DNA of 64,000 nt from Rubrivivax sp. (GCA_027490215.1 JAIXYO010000007.1:1-64000); one strand, 5' to 3'. Positions 16,645 through 24,848 are shown, counted from the stretch's first letter. A program made the numbers and translations. The notes: generated from the letters alone by a model not told the origin.

Positions 16645-18696
16645 TCAAACCAAGGGCTTCGGCGGCAGCACGAACGAGCCGAGGCTCGTGCGCAGGCGAC
16701 GGAAGATGGCCCGGCGGATGCGGCTGCGGTCCACCATCCGTATACCGCGCGACCGCAAGGCCACCTTGAGGGCCAGAAAGAAGCTCACTGACAGGTTCAG
16801 CACGCCGGTCACCACGATGCCGGCCACGCACCACCAGAATGGGCTTTGCTGCAGCACGGTCCAGCCCTGTGCAGCAGCGGCCGCGGCGAGTTGCCCGGTC
16901 GATAGCGTGACGTGCCGCACTTCGATCGGCAATCCGAAAAACAGGGTGATCGCCGGCACCAGCCCCAACATCAGCCCGAGCGAAATGTTCGATGCATAGC
17001 CAGAGATGTTGGCGCGCCAGTAACTCGCCCAGCGCTGTGCCCGAGCTGCACCAAGCGCCATGACGATGCGCGGGTTGTAGGCGATCGCACTGTCCAGGCG
17101 GTGCCAGACAAACCAGTTCTCGACCCAGCCCGCGATCAGCGAACTTGCGAACAGCAGCACGCCTGTGAACGCCGCGAACAAGGCGGTCGGGCCGAGCAGC
17201 GTGATCGCGTCGAACACATGCTCGGCAGCGTGGCCATGGATCAGCGGCGCGCCGAAGACCGCCTGCGACGCCCACTGCACCGCCAGCACAAGCGGCGTGA
17301 CCGCGGCCAGGTTGCCGAAGATGCCGGCCGCCTGCGATCGGATAAGGTGCGCCACCTCGTCGACGAAACGTTCGACCGCGGCGTCATCACCCACATCGCT
17401 GAGCTTCTCGGCCATCGCCGGCGCTGTCATCGCCGGCTGCTTGGTGGCCACGGTCCAATGCAGTATGTGCACGATGACGAAGCTGATGGCGTAGTTCATC
17501 CCTGCCCAGAAGCCGCCCCAGAAGGCCGACAGGCCCATCGCCAGCACAGCAAACTTCAGGAAGGTGGTGCCGGCGATCACTGCGCCACCGCCGGCCGCCG
17601 CAGCCAGCATGCTCCGGTACTCGGCGCGGTCGCGGGTGATGTAGTGCTCGCCGGTTTCCGCACTGCGCTCGGCCACCTTGCGCGCCAGCAGCGAATAGTG
17701 GCGCGCGAACAGCGCGCGGATGCTGCGGCGCTCGGTCGCGGTACGCACCAGTTCAGCCACCAGGCGTGTGACTTCCTGCGCCGGCTCACGGCTGATGACG
17801 CAATTCAGCAACTGCTCGATGCGGTGCGTTCGCAGGCGCAACTGATCGACGTCGAAGACGACGTTGATGGACACGCCGTGGTCTTCGAGGTGGCCGTGGA
17901 CGCTGTCGGCACACTGGCGGCAGGTGTCAAGCAAGGCCCGCAGGTACTGGGCCTCCTTCAGCAACGCCTCCTCGTCCAGGACCGGTACCAATGCCAGTTC
18001 GCGGATGCGCTCGGCCACCCTCGCCAGCTGACGAAACGGTCCTTCGGCGAGCAGCTCAGGGCTCATGCGCTGGCGCAGAACGCTGGAAAAGCCCGCCGCC
18101 CGCACCGCGCTGGCCAGGTACTCGATGGCATCGAGCAGCGGCGTCAGCCAGCTGCGATCATGGACCTGCGTATCAGGCACCAGCAATGCCAGCAATCGCG
18201 ACAGCGTGGCCGGGTCGATCGCTTCGAGCCACAGCGCGTCGTCATCGTCCGGAAACAGCAGGCCGAACAGGTCCGACAGATCGGTCGTGGCCGGTGTCGT
18301 CGGCAGCAGCTTGAGCTTCAGGCGCTGCCCGAGCTCCCCGAAGAAATTCGCGCGCGGCGCAAAACCGAAGTCAGCGAACAGGGCCGCGCTGTTCATCTCG
18401 GCCCAGAACCGCGTGAGCACGGCAGCGACAGGCACGCGATACGCGGGGTTGCGGTCGAGCACGTTGAGAAGGTGCTTCAGACGCAGCAGGGGGCGCGGGG
18501 TGGCGCGCGGCAGGCTGCCGGTGGCCTGATCCTCATCGACCGCGCCGGCAGCACCGGCCAGCGGTGCATGCCGCAGCCACTCCAGCGCACGGATGACCCA
18601 GAGGTTGCGGTCCGGCAACGACGCCTTCGGGTCGGCGGCGTGCGCAGCCGCATTGAGCAGCGCCGTCAGGTCCCACGCCGAGGCAGGGGTGGTCAT
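16645..18696 (-). CDS. SpecificRecomb (Gcr) family integral membrane protein
   Basis: This 683-residue protein belongs to the family annotated as site-specific recombinase Gcr (Pfam SpecificRecomb), widespread in betaproteobacteria. The N-terminal 360 residues look soluble and helical; the C-terminal 320 contain about six to seven hydrophobic helices (for example MGLSAFWGGFWAGMNYAISF and LLGPTALFAAFTGVLLFASS). I see neither a tyrosine-recombinase R-H-R-Y set nor a serine-recombinase catalytic motif, so the recombinase name should be treated with caution. I used the ATG at 18696; the longer TTG reading begins at 18723. Confidence 0.75.
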   Translation of the reverse strand: MTTPASAWDLTALLNAAAHAADPKASLPDRNLWVIRALEWLRHAPLAGAAGAVDEDQATGSLPRATPRPLLRLKHLLNVLDRNPAYRVPVAAVLTRFWAEMNSAALFADFGFAPRANFFGELGQRLKLKLLPTTPATTDLSDLFGLLFPDDDDALWLEAIDPATLSRLLALLVPDTQVHDRSWLTPLLDAIEYLASAVRAAGFSSVLRQRMSPELLAEGPFRQLARVAERIRELALVPVLDEEALLKEAQYLRALLDTCRQCADSVHGHLEDHGVSINVVFDVDQLRLRTHRIEQLLNCVISREPAQEVTRLVAELVRTATERRSIRALFARHYSLLARKVAERSAETGEHYITRDRAEYRSMLAAAAGGGAVIAGTTFLKFAVLAMGLSAFWGGFWAGMNYAISFVIVHILHWTVATKQPAMTAPAMAEKLSDVGDDAAVERFVDEVAHLIRSQAAGIFGNLAAVTPLVLAVQWASQAVFGAPLIHGHAAEHVFDAITLLGPTALFAAFTGVLLFASSLIAGWVENWFVWHRLDSAIAYNPRIVMALGAARAQRWASYWRANISGYASNISLGLMLGLVPAITLFFGLPIEVRHVTLSTGQLAAAAAAQGWTVLQQSPFWWCVAGIVVTGVLNLSVSFFLALKVALRSRGIRMVDRSRIRRAIFRRLRTSLGSFVLPPKPLV

Positions 18697-18757
18697 CGCT
18701 GCAGAGATGGCCCGATTCGTCAACGCGTGACGACGATCTGCCCGAGGAGCCGGTCCA

Positions 18758-19132
18758 TCAATGGAGCGCTGACGCGAGCGTCAGGCCGAATTCAGGCACC
18801 GACGCGTCGAAGGACTCCGCCTCGTCGGTCATGCACATGAAGGTCCCGCGCATCGTGCCATGAGGGGTCGCGATGCGGGTCCAGCTGGTGTACTCGAACT
18901 CTTCGCCAGGCTTGAGCACGGGTTGATGGCCTACGACGGCGAGCCCCCGCACATCGTCGCGGTGGTCTTCGGCATCGATGATGGTCCAGTGCCGGGCGAT
19001 CAGCTGCGCGGTGATGTCCCCGGTATTGCGGATCGTCACGGTGTAGGCAAATGCGTATTGCCGCAGTTTCGGATCGGATTGCTCCGGCAGATGTCGCACG
19101 GCGACAGAGCAGGTGAATTCAGGATGGGCCAT
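18758..19132 (-). CDS. apaG: ApaG protein (DUF525)
   Basis: This 124-residue protein is the standard length for ApaG, a fibronectin type III-like fold. Conserved features include YAFAYTVTIRNTG, RHWTIIDAEDH and the glycine-rich GMRG-type segment (HGTMRGTFMCM). In E. coli it sits with ksgA and apaH and is linked to Co2+ resistance; its activity is unresolved. Here it lies between the SpecificRecomb gene and the divergent trpE. Confidence 0.93.
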   Translation of the reverse strand: MAHPEFTCSVAVRHLPEQSDPKLRQYAFAYTVTIRNTGDITAQLIARHWTIIDAEDHRDDVRGLAVVGHQPVLKPGEEFEYTSWTRIATPHGTMRGTFMCMTDEAESFDASVPEFGLTLASALH

Positions 19133-19237
19133 GCCTGGATTCTAGGCAGCGACCGTGGTCACACTCACCAAGCGACCCGCTGATAATGAGGGCAAGGCCG
19201 TTGAGCGCCGCCATGAGGCCGTGGAGGGCCCTGCAAC

Positions 19238-20743
19238 GTGATCTCCGACACCGAATTCGCCCGCCTCGCTCTCGAAGGCTACAACCGCATTCCACTGATC
19301 GCGCAAGCGTTTGCCGATCTGGAAACACCGCTGTCGCTTTACCTCAAGCTGGCCTGCACCGATGACGCCGGCCGGCCGTCTGACACGCACCGACGGCACA
19401 GTTTCCTGCTCGAATCGGTGGTGGGCGGTGAACGCTTCGGGCGCTACTCCTTCATTGGCCTGCCCGCGCGCACGCTGCTGCGAGCCACCGGCTTCACCAC
19501 CGAAGTGGTGACCGACGGCGTCGTCGTGGAGACGCATGCCGGCAACCCGCTGGACTTCATTGCCGACTACCAGAAGCGGTTCAAGGTAGCCCTGCAGCCG
19601 GACCTGCCGCGCTTTTGCGGCGGCCTTGCCGGCTACTTCGGCTACGACGCCGTGCGCGCCATCGAGCCGAAGCTGGCGCACACCGAACTGCCCGGTGGCC
19701 TGGGCACGCCCGACATCCTGCTGCTGCAATGCGAAGAGCTGGCCGTGATCGACAACCTGTCGGGGCGCTTGTCGCTGATCGTCTATGCCGACCCGGCGCA
19801 ACCCGATGCGCTGGCGACTGCGAAGCGCCGCCTCAGCGCGCTGTTCGAGAAGCTCAAGAACAGCGTCGTGGCACCAGCCATCGAACGGAGCACGCCGAAC
19901 GAGGTGCTGCGCGATTTCAGGAAGGATGATTACCTTGCCGCCGTGCTGAAGGCCAAGGAATACATCGCGGCCGGCGACATGATGCAGGTACAGGTCGGCC
20001 AACGGCTGCGCAAGCCCTACCTCGCCAGCCCGCTCAGCCTGTACCGTGCACTGCGCTCGCTGAACCCCTCGCCGTACATGTATTTCTACGACATGGGTGA
20101 CTTCCAGATCGTCGGTGCGTCGCCCGAAATCCTGGTGCGTCGAGAGCACACCCCCGCCGGCGACAAGGTCACGATCCGTCCGCTGGCCGGCACCCGACCG
20201 CGCGGGACGACGCCCGAGCACGATCTGGCCCTCGAAGCCGAGCTGAGCGCCGACCCGAAGGAGCGTGCCGAGCACGTGATGCTGATCGACCTGGCGCGCA
20301 ACGACATCGGCCGCATCGCGAAGACCGGCAGCGTCAAGGTCACCGAGGCGTTCACCGTGGAGCGGTATTCGCACGTGATGCACATCGTCAGCAACGTCGA
20401 AGGGCTGCTCAAGGACGGCATCACCAACCTCGACGTGCTGAAGGCCACCTTCCCTGCCGGCACACTGACCGGCGCGCCGAAGGTGCGGGCGATGGAGATC
20501 ATCGATGAGCTCGAGCCCGTCAAGCGTGGCATCTACGGCGGCGCCTGCGGCTATCTGAGCTTCGCCGGCGACATGGACGTGGCGATCGCCATCCGCACCG
20601 GCATCGTCAAGGACCAGATGCTTTACGTGCAGGCGGCAGCCGGCGTGGTCGCCGATTCGGTGCCCGAGCTCGAGTGGCGAGAAACCGAAGCCAAGGCCCG
20701 CGCGCTGATCCGCGCGGCGGAGCTGGTCGAAGAAGGCTTCTAG
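19238..20743 (+). CDS. trpE: Anthranilate synthase component I
   Basis: This 501-residue enzyme makes anthranilate from chorismate, with the amidotransferase TrpG supplying ammonia. The chorismate-binding domain is complete: SPEILVRRE, the IRPLAGTRPRG loop, LIDLARNDIGR, the GTLTGAPKVRAMEII segment and GGACGYLSF. An N-terminal Trp-feedback region precedes it (LLESVVGGERFGRYSF). Start is the GTG at 19238 behind GGAGGG. TrpG, TrpD and TrpC normally follow in this order; here the next gene is a DUF502 protein after 4 bp. A 38-bp segment of its 3' part (20607-20644) is repeated at 24424-24461. Confidence 0.95.
   Translation: MISDTEFARLALEGYNRIPLIAQAFADLETPLSLYLKLACTDDAGRPSDTHRRHSFLLESVVGGERFGRYSFIGLPARTLLRATGFTTEVVTDGVVVETHAGNPLDFIADYQKRFKVALQPDLPRFCGGLAGYFGYDAVRAIEPKLAHTELPGGLGTPDILLLQCEELAVIDNLSGRLSLIVYADPAQPDALATAKRRLSALFEKLKNSVVAPAIERSTPNEVLRDFRKDDYLAAVLKAKEYIAAGDMMQVQVGQRLRKPYLASPLSLYRALRSLNPSPYMYFYDMGDFQIVGASPEILVRREHTPAGDKVTIRPLAGTRPRGTTPEHDLALEAELSADPKERAEHVMLIDLARNDIGRIAKTGSVKVTEAFTVERYSHVMHIVSNVEGLLKDGITNLDVLKATFPAGTLTGAPKVRAMEIIDELEPVKRGIYGGACGYLSFAGDMDVAIAIRTGIVKDQMLYVQAAAGVVADSVPELEWRETEAKARALIRAAELVEEGF
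20607..20644 (+). repeat. 38-bp trpE segment repeated downstream (source copy)
   Basis: This part of trpE, encoding the residues VKDQMLYVQAAAG, matches 24424-24461 with a single mismatch (position 20635, G against A). The sequences diverge sharply on both sides. It marks one end of the 3.8-kb block between the two copies. Confidence 0.85.
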
Positions 20744-20747
20744 GAAC

Positions 20748-21398
20748 ATGAAGACCACGGCGCGGCACGCCCTGCGCATCTTTCTCACCGGCCTGCTTGC
20801 GGCCCTGCCGCTGGCCGCCACGGTGCTGATCTTCGTCTGGGGTGCGCGCGTGCTGTACGGCTGGCTGGGCCCGGGCAGCTTCGTCGGCGGCCTGCTCATC
20901 GCACTGGGCCTGGGCGGCACGGGCTCGGAGGTGGTGGGTTATCTGCTGGGCCTGGGCATCGTGGTGCTGGCCATCTTTGCGCTCGGCCTGCTCGTGCAGA
21001 CGCGGCTGCGCGGCGGTCTGGCCCGGGCCTTCAACAACGTGATGCAGCGCATCCCGCTGGTGCGCAACGTCTACGACCTGATCCGCAAGTTCGTCGATCT
21101 GGTGGCCCAGCGTGACGCCTCGGGCGCACGCTCGATGAGCCCGGTTTGGTTGCGCTTCGGCGGCCCGGGTGGTGCGATGGTGCTGGGCCTGCTTTCATCG
21201 CCAGAACCCGTGATGGTGGGCGGCCAAACCTACCTGGCCGTGCTGGTGCCCACCGCACCCTTGCCCGTGGGCGGCGGCTTGATCTTTGTGCCGGCCGATT
21301 GGGTGACGCCCGCGGAACTGGGCGTGGAGGCCCTGACCAGCATCTACGTGTCCATGGGCGTCACCGCCCATCAGCACCTGGGCCGCCCGCCCGGCTAG
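20748..21398 (+). CDS. DUF502 family inner-membrane protein
   Basis: This 216-residue protein has two transmembrane helices near the N-terminus (about residues 8-33 and 60-86) followed by a soluble domain with the DUF502 hallmarks RIPLVRNVYDLIRKFVD, a phosphate-loop-like GGPGGAMVLG and VFVPTAPLPVGGG-type motif. Function is unknown for the family. The ATG follows the trpE stop by 4 bp, so it is probably translated from the same message, which is not a usual trp operon arrangement. Confidence 0.85.
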   Translation: MKTTARHALRIFLTGLLAALPLAATVLIFVWGARVLYGWLGPGSFVGGLLIALGLGGTGSEVVGYLLGLGIVVLAIFALGLLVQTRLRGGLARAFNNVMQRIPLVRNVYDLIRKFVDLVAQRDASGARSMSPVWLRFGGPGGAMVLGLLSSPEPVMVGGQTYLAVLVPTAPLPVGGGLIFVPADWVTPAELGVEALTSIYVSMGVTAHQHLGRPPG

Positions 21399-21584
21399 AG
21401 ACGTGCGCCGCCTGGGGGGTGCCCTTGGGCGGTTGAAGGCCGAGCGCGCGGACGTCGAAGCCGCAAGCGCCGCTTCTGAACCGGCAACGACCTGACGAGT
21501 GAGCGCAACGCGACAGCACGGGCACCAAATCCAAGCACGTCGGGGCCACTCCGTAGGCGCGTCTTGAGCCTTGCTGAGCGGGGT

Positions 21585-21601
21585 TTGAAATTCCTGTGCT
21601 C
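21585..21601 (+). repeat. 17-bp repeat TTGAAATTCCTGTGCTC, copy 1
   Basis: This motif recurs at 22701-22717 (same strand) and 24398-24414 (opposite strand) with one or two mismatches. Here and at the second copy it is followed, 17-18 bp later, by CCCGTCAG just at the end of a minus-strand gene. The 220 bp before it (after DUF502) hold nothing I can identify. Confidence 0.6.
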
Positions 21602-21622
21602 TGCAGGCGCCAGCACAGCCCG

Positions 21623-22594
21623 TCAGCGACCCCGCACCATCGACAGCAGCTTGCCGGTGTCGAGCGTGCGGGCCTGCTCGCGCATGGCCGGCAGGTATTG
21701 CGCGTGCAGGCCCTGGGCCTGCTGCAGCGTGCCGGCGTAGGCGTCCTTCAGCATCTGCGCGCTGAGCACCCGCCCGCCGGCGTAATAGCGCTTGGCCACA
21801 TGGCCCAGGGCATAGGTGGTGGCAAAGCTCATGCCGCTGCTGACGGCCTGCCGGCCCAAGCCGCCCAGCATGCCGCCGCCCACCTTGCCCAGCAGCCCGC
21901 CCAGCAGCTTGCGACCGGCCTGCTCCAGGTATTGCGAGGTGAGGCCCACGCCCACCGTGGCCAGGAAGTCCTTCACATGGCCGCTGTCGAGCTGGTAGCC
22001 ATGGGTCTGGCCGATGTTGTAGACCAGCTTCATCTGCAGCGGGATGATGGCCAGGGTGGACAGGTTCTCAGGCAGCAGCTCCAGCGCGCCGTTCAGGATG
22101 GCGGCGTTGAGGATGGTCTTGTCGAGCGCGGCATGGTCGACCGCCGCTGCCGCCGGGGCCAGGCCCGCAGCGGCTGCGCTGGCCGCTGCGGCTGGCGGCG
22201 CTGCCACCACCGGGATGGACGCCTGCGCCAGGGCCTCGGCCTGCTGCGCAAAGCCGCTGGCCACCGGCGCGGCCAGGCCCAGGCGCTGGCCCAGGTTGCC
22301 GAGAAAGGCCTGCTCGGCCGGGCTCTGGGCACCGTCGGCATCGCAGATGCACACCGCCATCTCGTAGGCCAGCATGCGGGCATCGGCACTGGCCAGTTGC
22401 GGCAGGGCGGTGTCCAGGCTCACCCGCTTGAGCAGCACGTCCTGGTACAGCGTGGGCAGGTGCACGCTGTCGGCCTGGCCCAGGCCGTCGGCAATGCGCT
22501 TGATCTCGTCACGCTCGCGCGCATGTTTCTGGCCGTCGGCAAAGGCAGCCAGCAGGCTGATGGTGAGTATGGCCTGGTGTTCGATGGCGGTCAC
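21623..22594 (-). CDS. TerB-like/DUF697 domain protein
   Basis: In this 323-residue protein, residues 1-110 form a helical TerB-like acidic domain (ISLLAAFADGQKHARERDEI, ICDADGAQSPAEQAFL), followed by an Ala/Pro-rich linker (about 125-155). A C-terminal domain (160-290) resembles DUF697: MKLVYNIGQTHGYQLDSGHVKDF and a run of glycine-rich hydrophobic helices. TerB domains are linked to tellurite and stress-response complexes, but a specific role cannot be read here. It starts with GTG. It is part of the mosaic block after trpE and is repeat-flanked on both sides. Confidence 0.75.
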   Translation of the reverse strand: MTAIEHQAILTISLLAAFADGQKHARERDEIKRIADGLGQADSVHLPTLYQDVLLKRVSLDTALPQLASADARMLAYEMAVCICDADGAQSPAEQAFLGNLGQRLGLAAPVASGFAQQAEALAQASIPVVAAPPAAAASAAAAGLAPAAAAVDHAALDKTILNAAILNGALELLPENLSTLAIIPLQMKLVYNIGQTHGYQLDSGHVKDFLATVGVGLTSQYLEQAGRKLLGGLLGKVGGGMLGGLGRQAVSSGMSFATTYALGHVAKRYYAGGRVLSAQMLKDAYAGTLQQAQGLHAQYLPAMREQARTLDTGKLLSMVRGR

Positions 22595-22700
22595 GGCGGG
22601 TCCTGGGGGTTGTCAGGCGATGTGGTTGGGCGAGTTCGGGTGCCCCGCAGCCTGAAAGTTCCGGTCGCCGTCAACGGCCCTTGGCGGGCCAGGCAGGGGG

Positions 22701-22717
22701 TTGAAATTCCTATGCTC
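22701..22717 (+). repeat. 17-bp repeat TTGAAATTCCTATGCTC, copy 2
   Basis: This copy has one mismatch to copy 1 and one to copy 3. It is followed 18 bp later by CCCGTCAG, as is copy 1, so a composite unit of about 43 bp seems to be shared between the ends of the terB-like and marC-like genes. Confidence 0.6.
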
Positions 22718-22752
22718 ATCGGGTGGAAGGCGCGGCCCGTCAGTAGGCGGGC

Positions 22753-23385
22753 TCAGCGACCGAGCACGGGGAACAGCTTGACCAGCCCGTCAGACATCAC
22801 CTCCACTGCCAGCGCCGCCAGAATCAGGCCCATCAATCGGGTCATCACATTGATGCCGGTCTTGCCCAGCACACGGGCAATGGGTTGCGCCAGAGCAAAA
22901 CAGGCGGCCGTGGCCAGCGCGATGACCACGCCATAACCCACCAGCGTGCCCAGTTGCAGAAAGGTTTTGGCCTTCTCTGAATAGATCACCACAGTAGACA
23001 TGGTGGCTGGGCCGGTCAGCAGCGGTATGGTCAGTGGCACCACGGCAATACTGGCACCGCGTGCCGCTTTCTCGGCACCGTCTTCCAGTTCATTGGTATT
23101 GGTCTTGGCCTCGGCCGGTTGGGCGTTGAGCATGTTCAGGGCCGATGTGAGCAACAGCATGCCGCCGCCCACCTGGAAACTGGCCAGCGAAATGCCGAAG
23201 AAATTCAAGATGTCCAGGCCCAGCAGCGCACTGATGGCAATGACCACGAAGCAGCTGAAGGACGAAATCGCAATCGTGCGCCTGCGATGCTCGCGCGAGA
23301 ACCCTTGTGTGTAGTGGATGAAAAACGGCACGATGGCCAGCGGGTTCACGATCGCCAGCAGGGTGATCAGGGCTTTGAAATCCAT
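22753..23385 (-). CDS. MarC family integral membrane protein
   Basis: This 210-residue protein has about six transmembrane helices and the MarC/UPF0056 signatures: LLAIVNPLAIVPFFIHYT at the N-terminus and VPLTIPLLTGPATMSTVVI in the middle. Family members are inner-membrane proteins once linked to antibiotic resistance, with no proven transport substrate. I placed the start at the ATG at 23385, which begins with MDFKALI. Codon use looks less GC-biased than the flanking genes, in keeping with acquisition by transfer. Confidence 0.9.
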   Translation of the reverse strand: MDFKALITLLAIVNPLAIVPFFIHYTQGFSREHRRRTIAISSFSCFVVIAISALLGLDILNFFGISLASFQVGGGMLLLTSALNMLNAQPAEAKTNTNELEDGAEKAARGASIAVVPLTIPLLTGPATMSTVVIYSEKAKTFLQLGTLVGYGVVIALATAACFALAQPIARVLGKTGINVMTRLMGLILAALAVEVMSDGLVKLFPVLGR

Positions 23386-23413
23386 AGTGCTTTTCTGATC
23401 GATGTTTGTCCGT

Positions 23414-23505
23414 CTAGAGGCCGCCCGCCACATCGACCAGGATGCCCGTGGTGTAGCTGGCGTTATTGCCCGTGAACCCGACGATAGCCCGGGCAACCAC
23501 CAGCG
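23414..23505 (-). pseudogene. C-terminal remnant of a short-chain dehydrogenase
   Basis: The minus strand reads VARAIVGFTGNNASYTTG, then ILVDVAGGL and a stop at 23414. This is the closing segment of an SDR enzyme (the FaabG-like region with a serine/threonine-glycine-x-x-x-x-VDGG end). No upstream part remains: the reading merges straight into the tail of the hydrolase gene at 23512. It is a broken gene left between marC and the hydrolase. Confidence 0.7.
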
Positions 23506-23511
23506 CGGCGC

Positions 23512-24327
23512 TCAGCGCTGGGTCAAGGCCTCGGTCAGCGCCTGCCGGTAGGCGTCGAAAGCCTGCAGGTCGTCATGGCCCGCGCCTTCTATCACCGCCA
23601 GCCGCGCGTTCGGCACCGCGGCCAGCAGGCGTCGGCTGTGCTCGACCGGGATCGTCGCGTCTCGGTCGCCATGCAGCAGCAGCACCGGGCCCTCGATGCC
23701 CGGCAGGGCCAGGTCGGTGCGCAGTGGATAGCGCAGCAGCGCGCTCGGCACCCAGGGGTAAATCTCGCCGGCCAGCGACACGATGCTTTGGTAGGGCGAG
23801 ATCAGCAAGGTCAGCTCAGGCTGCACCTCGACGGCCAGCGTGGCGGCCAGGCCCGTCCCCAGCGAGCGGCCGACGAACACGCGATGGCGCCCTTCGTACT
23901 TCGCCGCGATGTGGACCCAGGCGGCCCGCACATCGGCGTGCAGCTGCGCTTCGCTTTCGATGTGCGCGCTGCTCTTGCCGAAGCCGCGGTAGTCCAGCAT
24001 GAAGAGGTCGAGGTTGGCGCGACGGTAGAGGTCAGTGTTGACGAACCAGCTCTGCAGGTGGCCGGCGTTGCCGTGCAGGTAGAAGACCACGCCGTCGGGG
24101 TCGGGCAGGCGCAGGTGCAGGGCATTCAGGCGCGCCCCGGGCACGTCGATGAAGACCTCGTGCACGTCGGCGCCAGCGTTGAAGCGGTGCTCAGCGGGCA
24201 GCGTGCGCGGGTGGAAGAGCAGCTTCTCCTGCCACAGCCACAGCGCGCCGAGCAGCGTGGCGTAGGCCAGCAGCAGCGCCAACGCCCACCCGAACCAGCG
24301 GCGCCAGGCAGCGTCAGCCGACGCCAC
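23512..24327 (-). CDS. Alpha/beta hydrolase (YfhR/BEM46-like)
   Basis: The protein has 271 residues from a GTG at 24327. A transmembrane anchor (about residues 12-32, ALALLLAYATLLGALWLW) precedes an alpha/beta hydrolase fold: the oxyanion motif FYLHGNAGHLQSW, the nucleophile elbow VGRSLGTG (Ser), the acid in LHGDRDATIP and the His in IEGAGHDDLQ. This matches the BEM46/YfhR group of membrane-tethered serine hydrolases with unknown substrates. A longer frame opens with TTG at 24414, overlapping the 17-bp repeat; the N-terminus is therefore uncertain. A TTGATC-17 bp-TATGCT promoter lies just upstream. Confidence 0.78.
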   Translation of the reverse strand: MASADAAWRRWFGWALALLLAYATLLGALWLWQEKLLFHPRTLPAEHRFNAGADVHEVFIDVPGARLNALHLRLPDPDGVVFYLHGNAGHLQSWFVNTDLYRRANLDLFMLDYRGFGKSSAHIESEAQLHADVRAAWVHIAAKYEGRHRVFVGRSLGTGLAATLAVEVQPELTLLISPYQSIVSLAGEIYPWVPSALLRYPLRTDLALPGIEGPVLLLHGDRDATIPVEHSRRLLAAVPNARLAVIEGAGHDDLQAFDAYRQALTEALTQR

Positions 24328-24397
24328 CGAGGCCCCCGACGTCGGTGCCCGGCGCGATCGGCCACAACGGGCTCCAGACCGTGCGCAACATGACCCG

Positions 24398-24414
24398 GAG
24401 CATAGGTATTTCAA
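24398..24414 (-). repeat. 17-bp repeat TTGAAATACCTATGCTC, copy 3 (inverted)
   Basis: The minus strand reads TTGAAATACCTATGCTC, two mismatches from copy 1 and one from copy 2. It ends 10 bp before the trpE-tail footprint and overlaps the -10 of the hydrolase promoter. Confidence 0.55.
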
Positions 24415-24427
24415 ACGCCCTGATCAA
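24399..24427 (-). promoter_or_regulatory. Putative sigma-70 promoter of the hydrolase gene
   Basis: On the minus strand TTGATC (24427-24422) is followed after exactly 17 bp by TATGCT (24404-24399), close to TTGACA-17-TATAAT. Transcription would start near 24392 and read the hydrolase. The -35 box falls inside the trpE-derived segment, so the promoter appears to have been assembled at the rearrangement junction. Confidence 0.4.
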
Positions 24428-24461
24428 GGACCAGATGCTTTACGTGCAGGCAGCAGCCGGC
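24424..24461 (+). pseudogene. 38-bp trpE tail footprint
   Basis: This copy matches trpE 20607-20644 with one mismatch, encoding the same KDQMLYVQAAAG residues. Flanking bases on both sides are unrelated to trpE. It is too short to be a gene and marks a past duplication or recombination end. Confidence 0.8.
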
Positions 24462-24530
24462 AGGAAGAACAGCCGGGTGACAGCTCATTTCAGCGCATGG
24501 ACATCGTGCCGCCTGAGGCAAGCTCGCCCT

Positions 24531-24848
24531 GTGCAGCGGATCATCTACCTTGAACCCCACGCGCCCTCGAAACCGGCGCCAGCGCAGCCATGCAATGGCT
24601 GTGGCGTCTGCTGCGCGGTGAATCCCTGCCCCCTCGGCATGATCATGAACCGCGGCAGCTACGGGGCTTGTGGGGCGCTGACCTGGGCGCGAGCCGAGAG
24701 CCGATACCGCTGCGGCCTGATCGTCTCGCCGGAACGGCATCTGCCCGCCCTGCTGGCCAGCCTGGCACCGCTGCTCAGCAAGCTGGCCCGCCGATTCATC
24801 TCGGCGGGAAGCGGCTGCGATTGCAACTGGGAGGTTATTGATAACTAG
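24531..24848 (+). CDS. Small cysteine-cluster protein (YkgJ-like)
   Basis: The reading has 105 residues from a GTG at 24531. The segment QPCNGCGVCC-x5-CPLG and later single cysteines (YGACGAL, YRCGL, GCDCNW) give seven or more cysteines, resembling the YkgJ/UPF0153 zinc- or iron-binding cluster (CxxCGxCC). The ORF stays open further upstream through the trpE footprint to 24345, but those residues have no family match, so I start at the GTG before IIYLEP. Function is unknown. It is convergent with the helicase gene. Confidence 0.65.
   Translation: MQRIIYLEPHAPSKPAPAQPCNGCGVCCAVNPCPLGMIMNRGSYGACGALTWARAESRYRCGLIVSPERHLPALLASLAPLLSKLARRFISAGSGCDCNWEVIDN

Noticed and set aside
16912-18840. 642-codon plus-strand reading opposite the SpecificRecomb gene
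   Set aside because: Same GC-driven shadow effect; composition is Arg/Gln/His-rich with no family features, and the minus-strand gene has a clear domain pattern.
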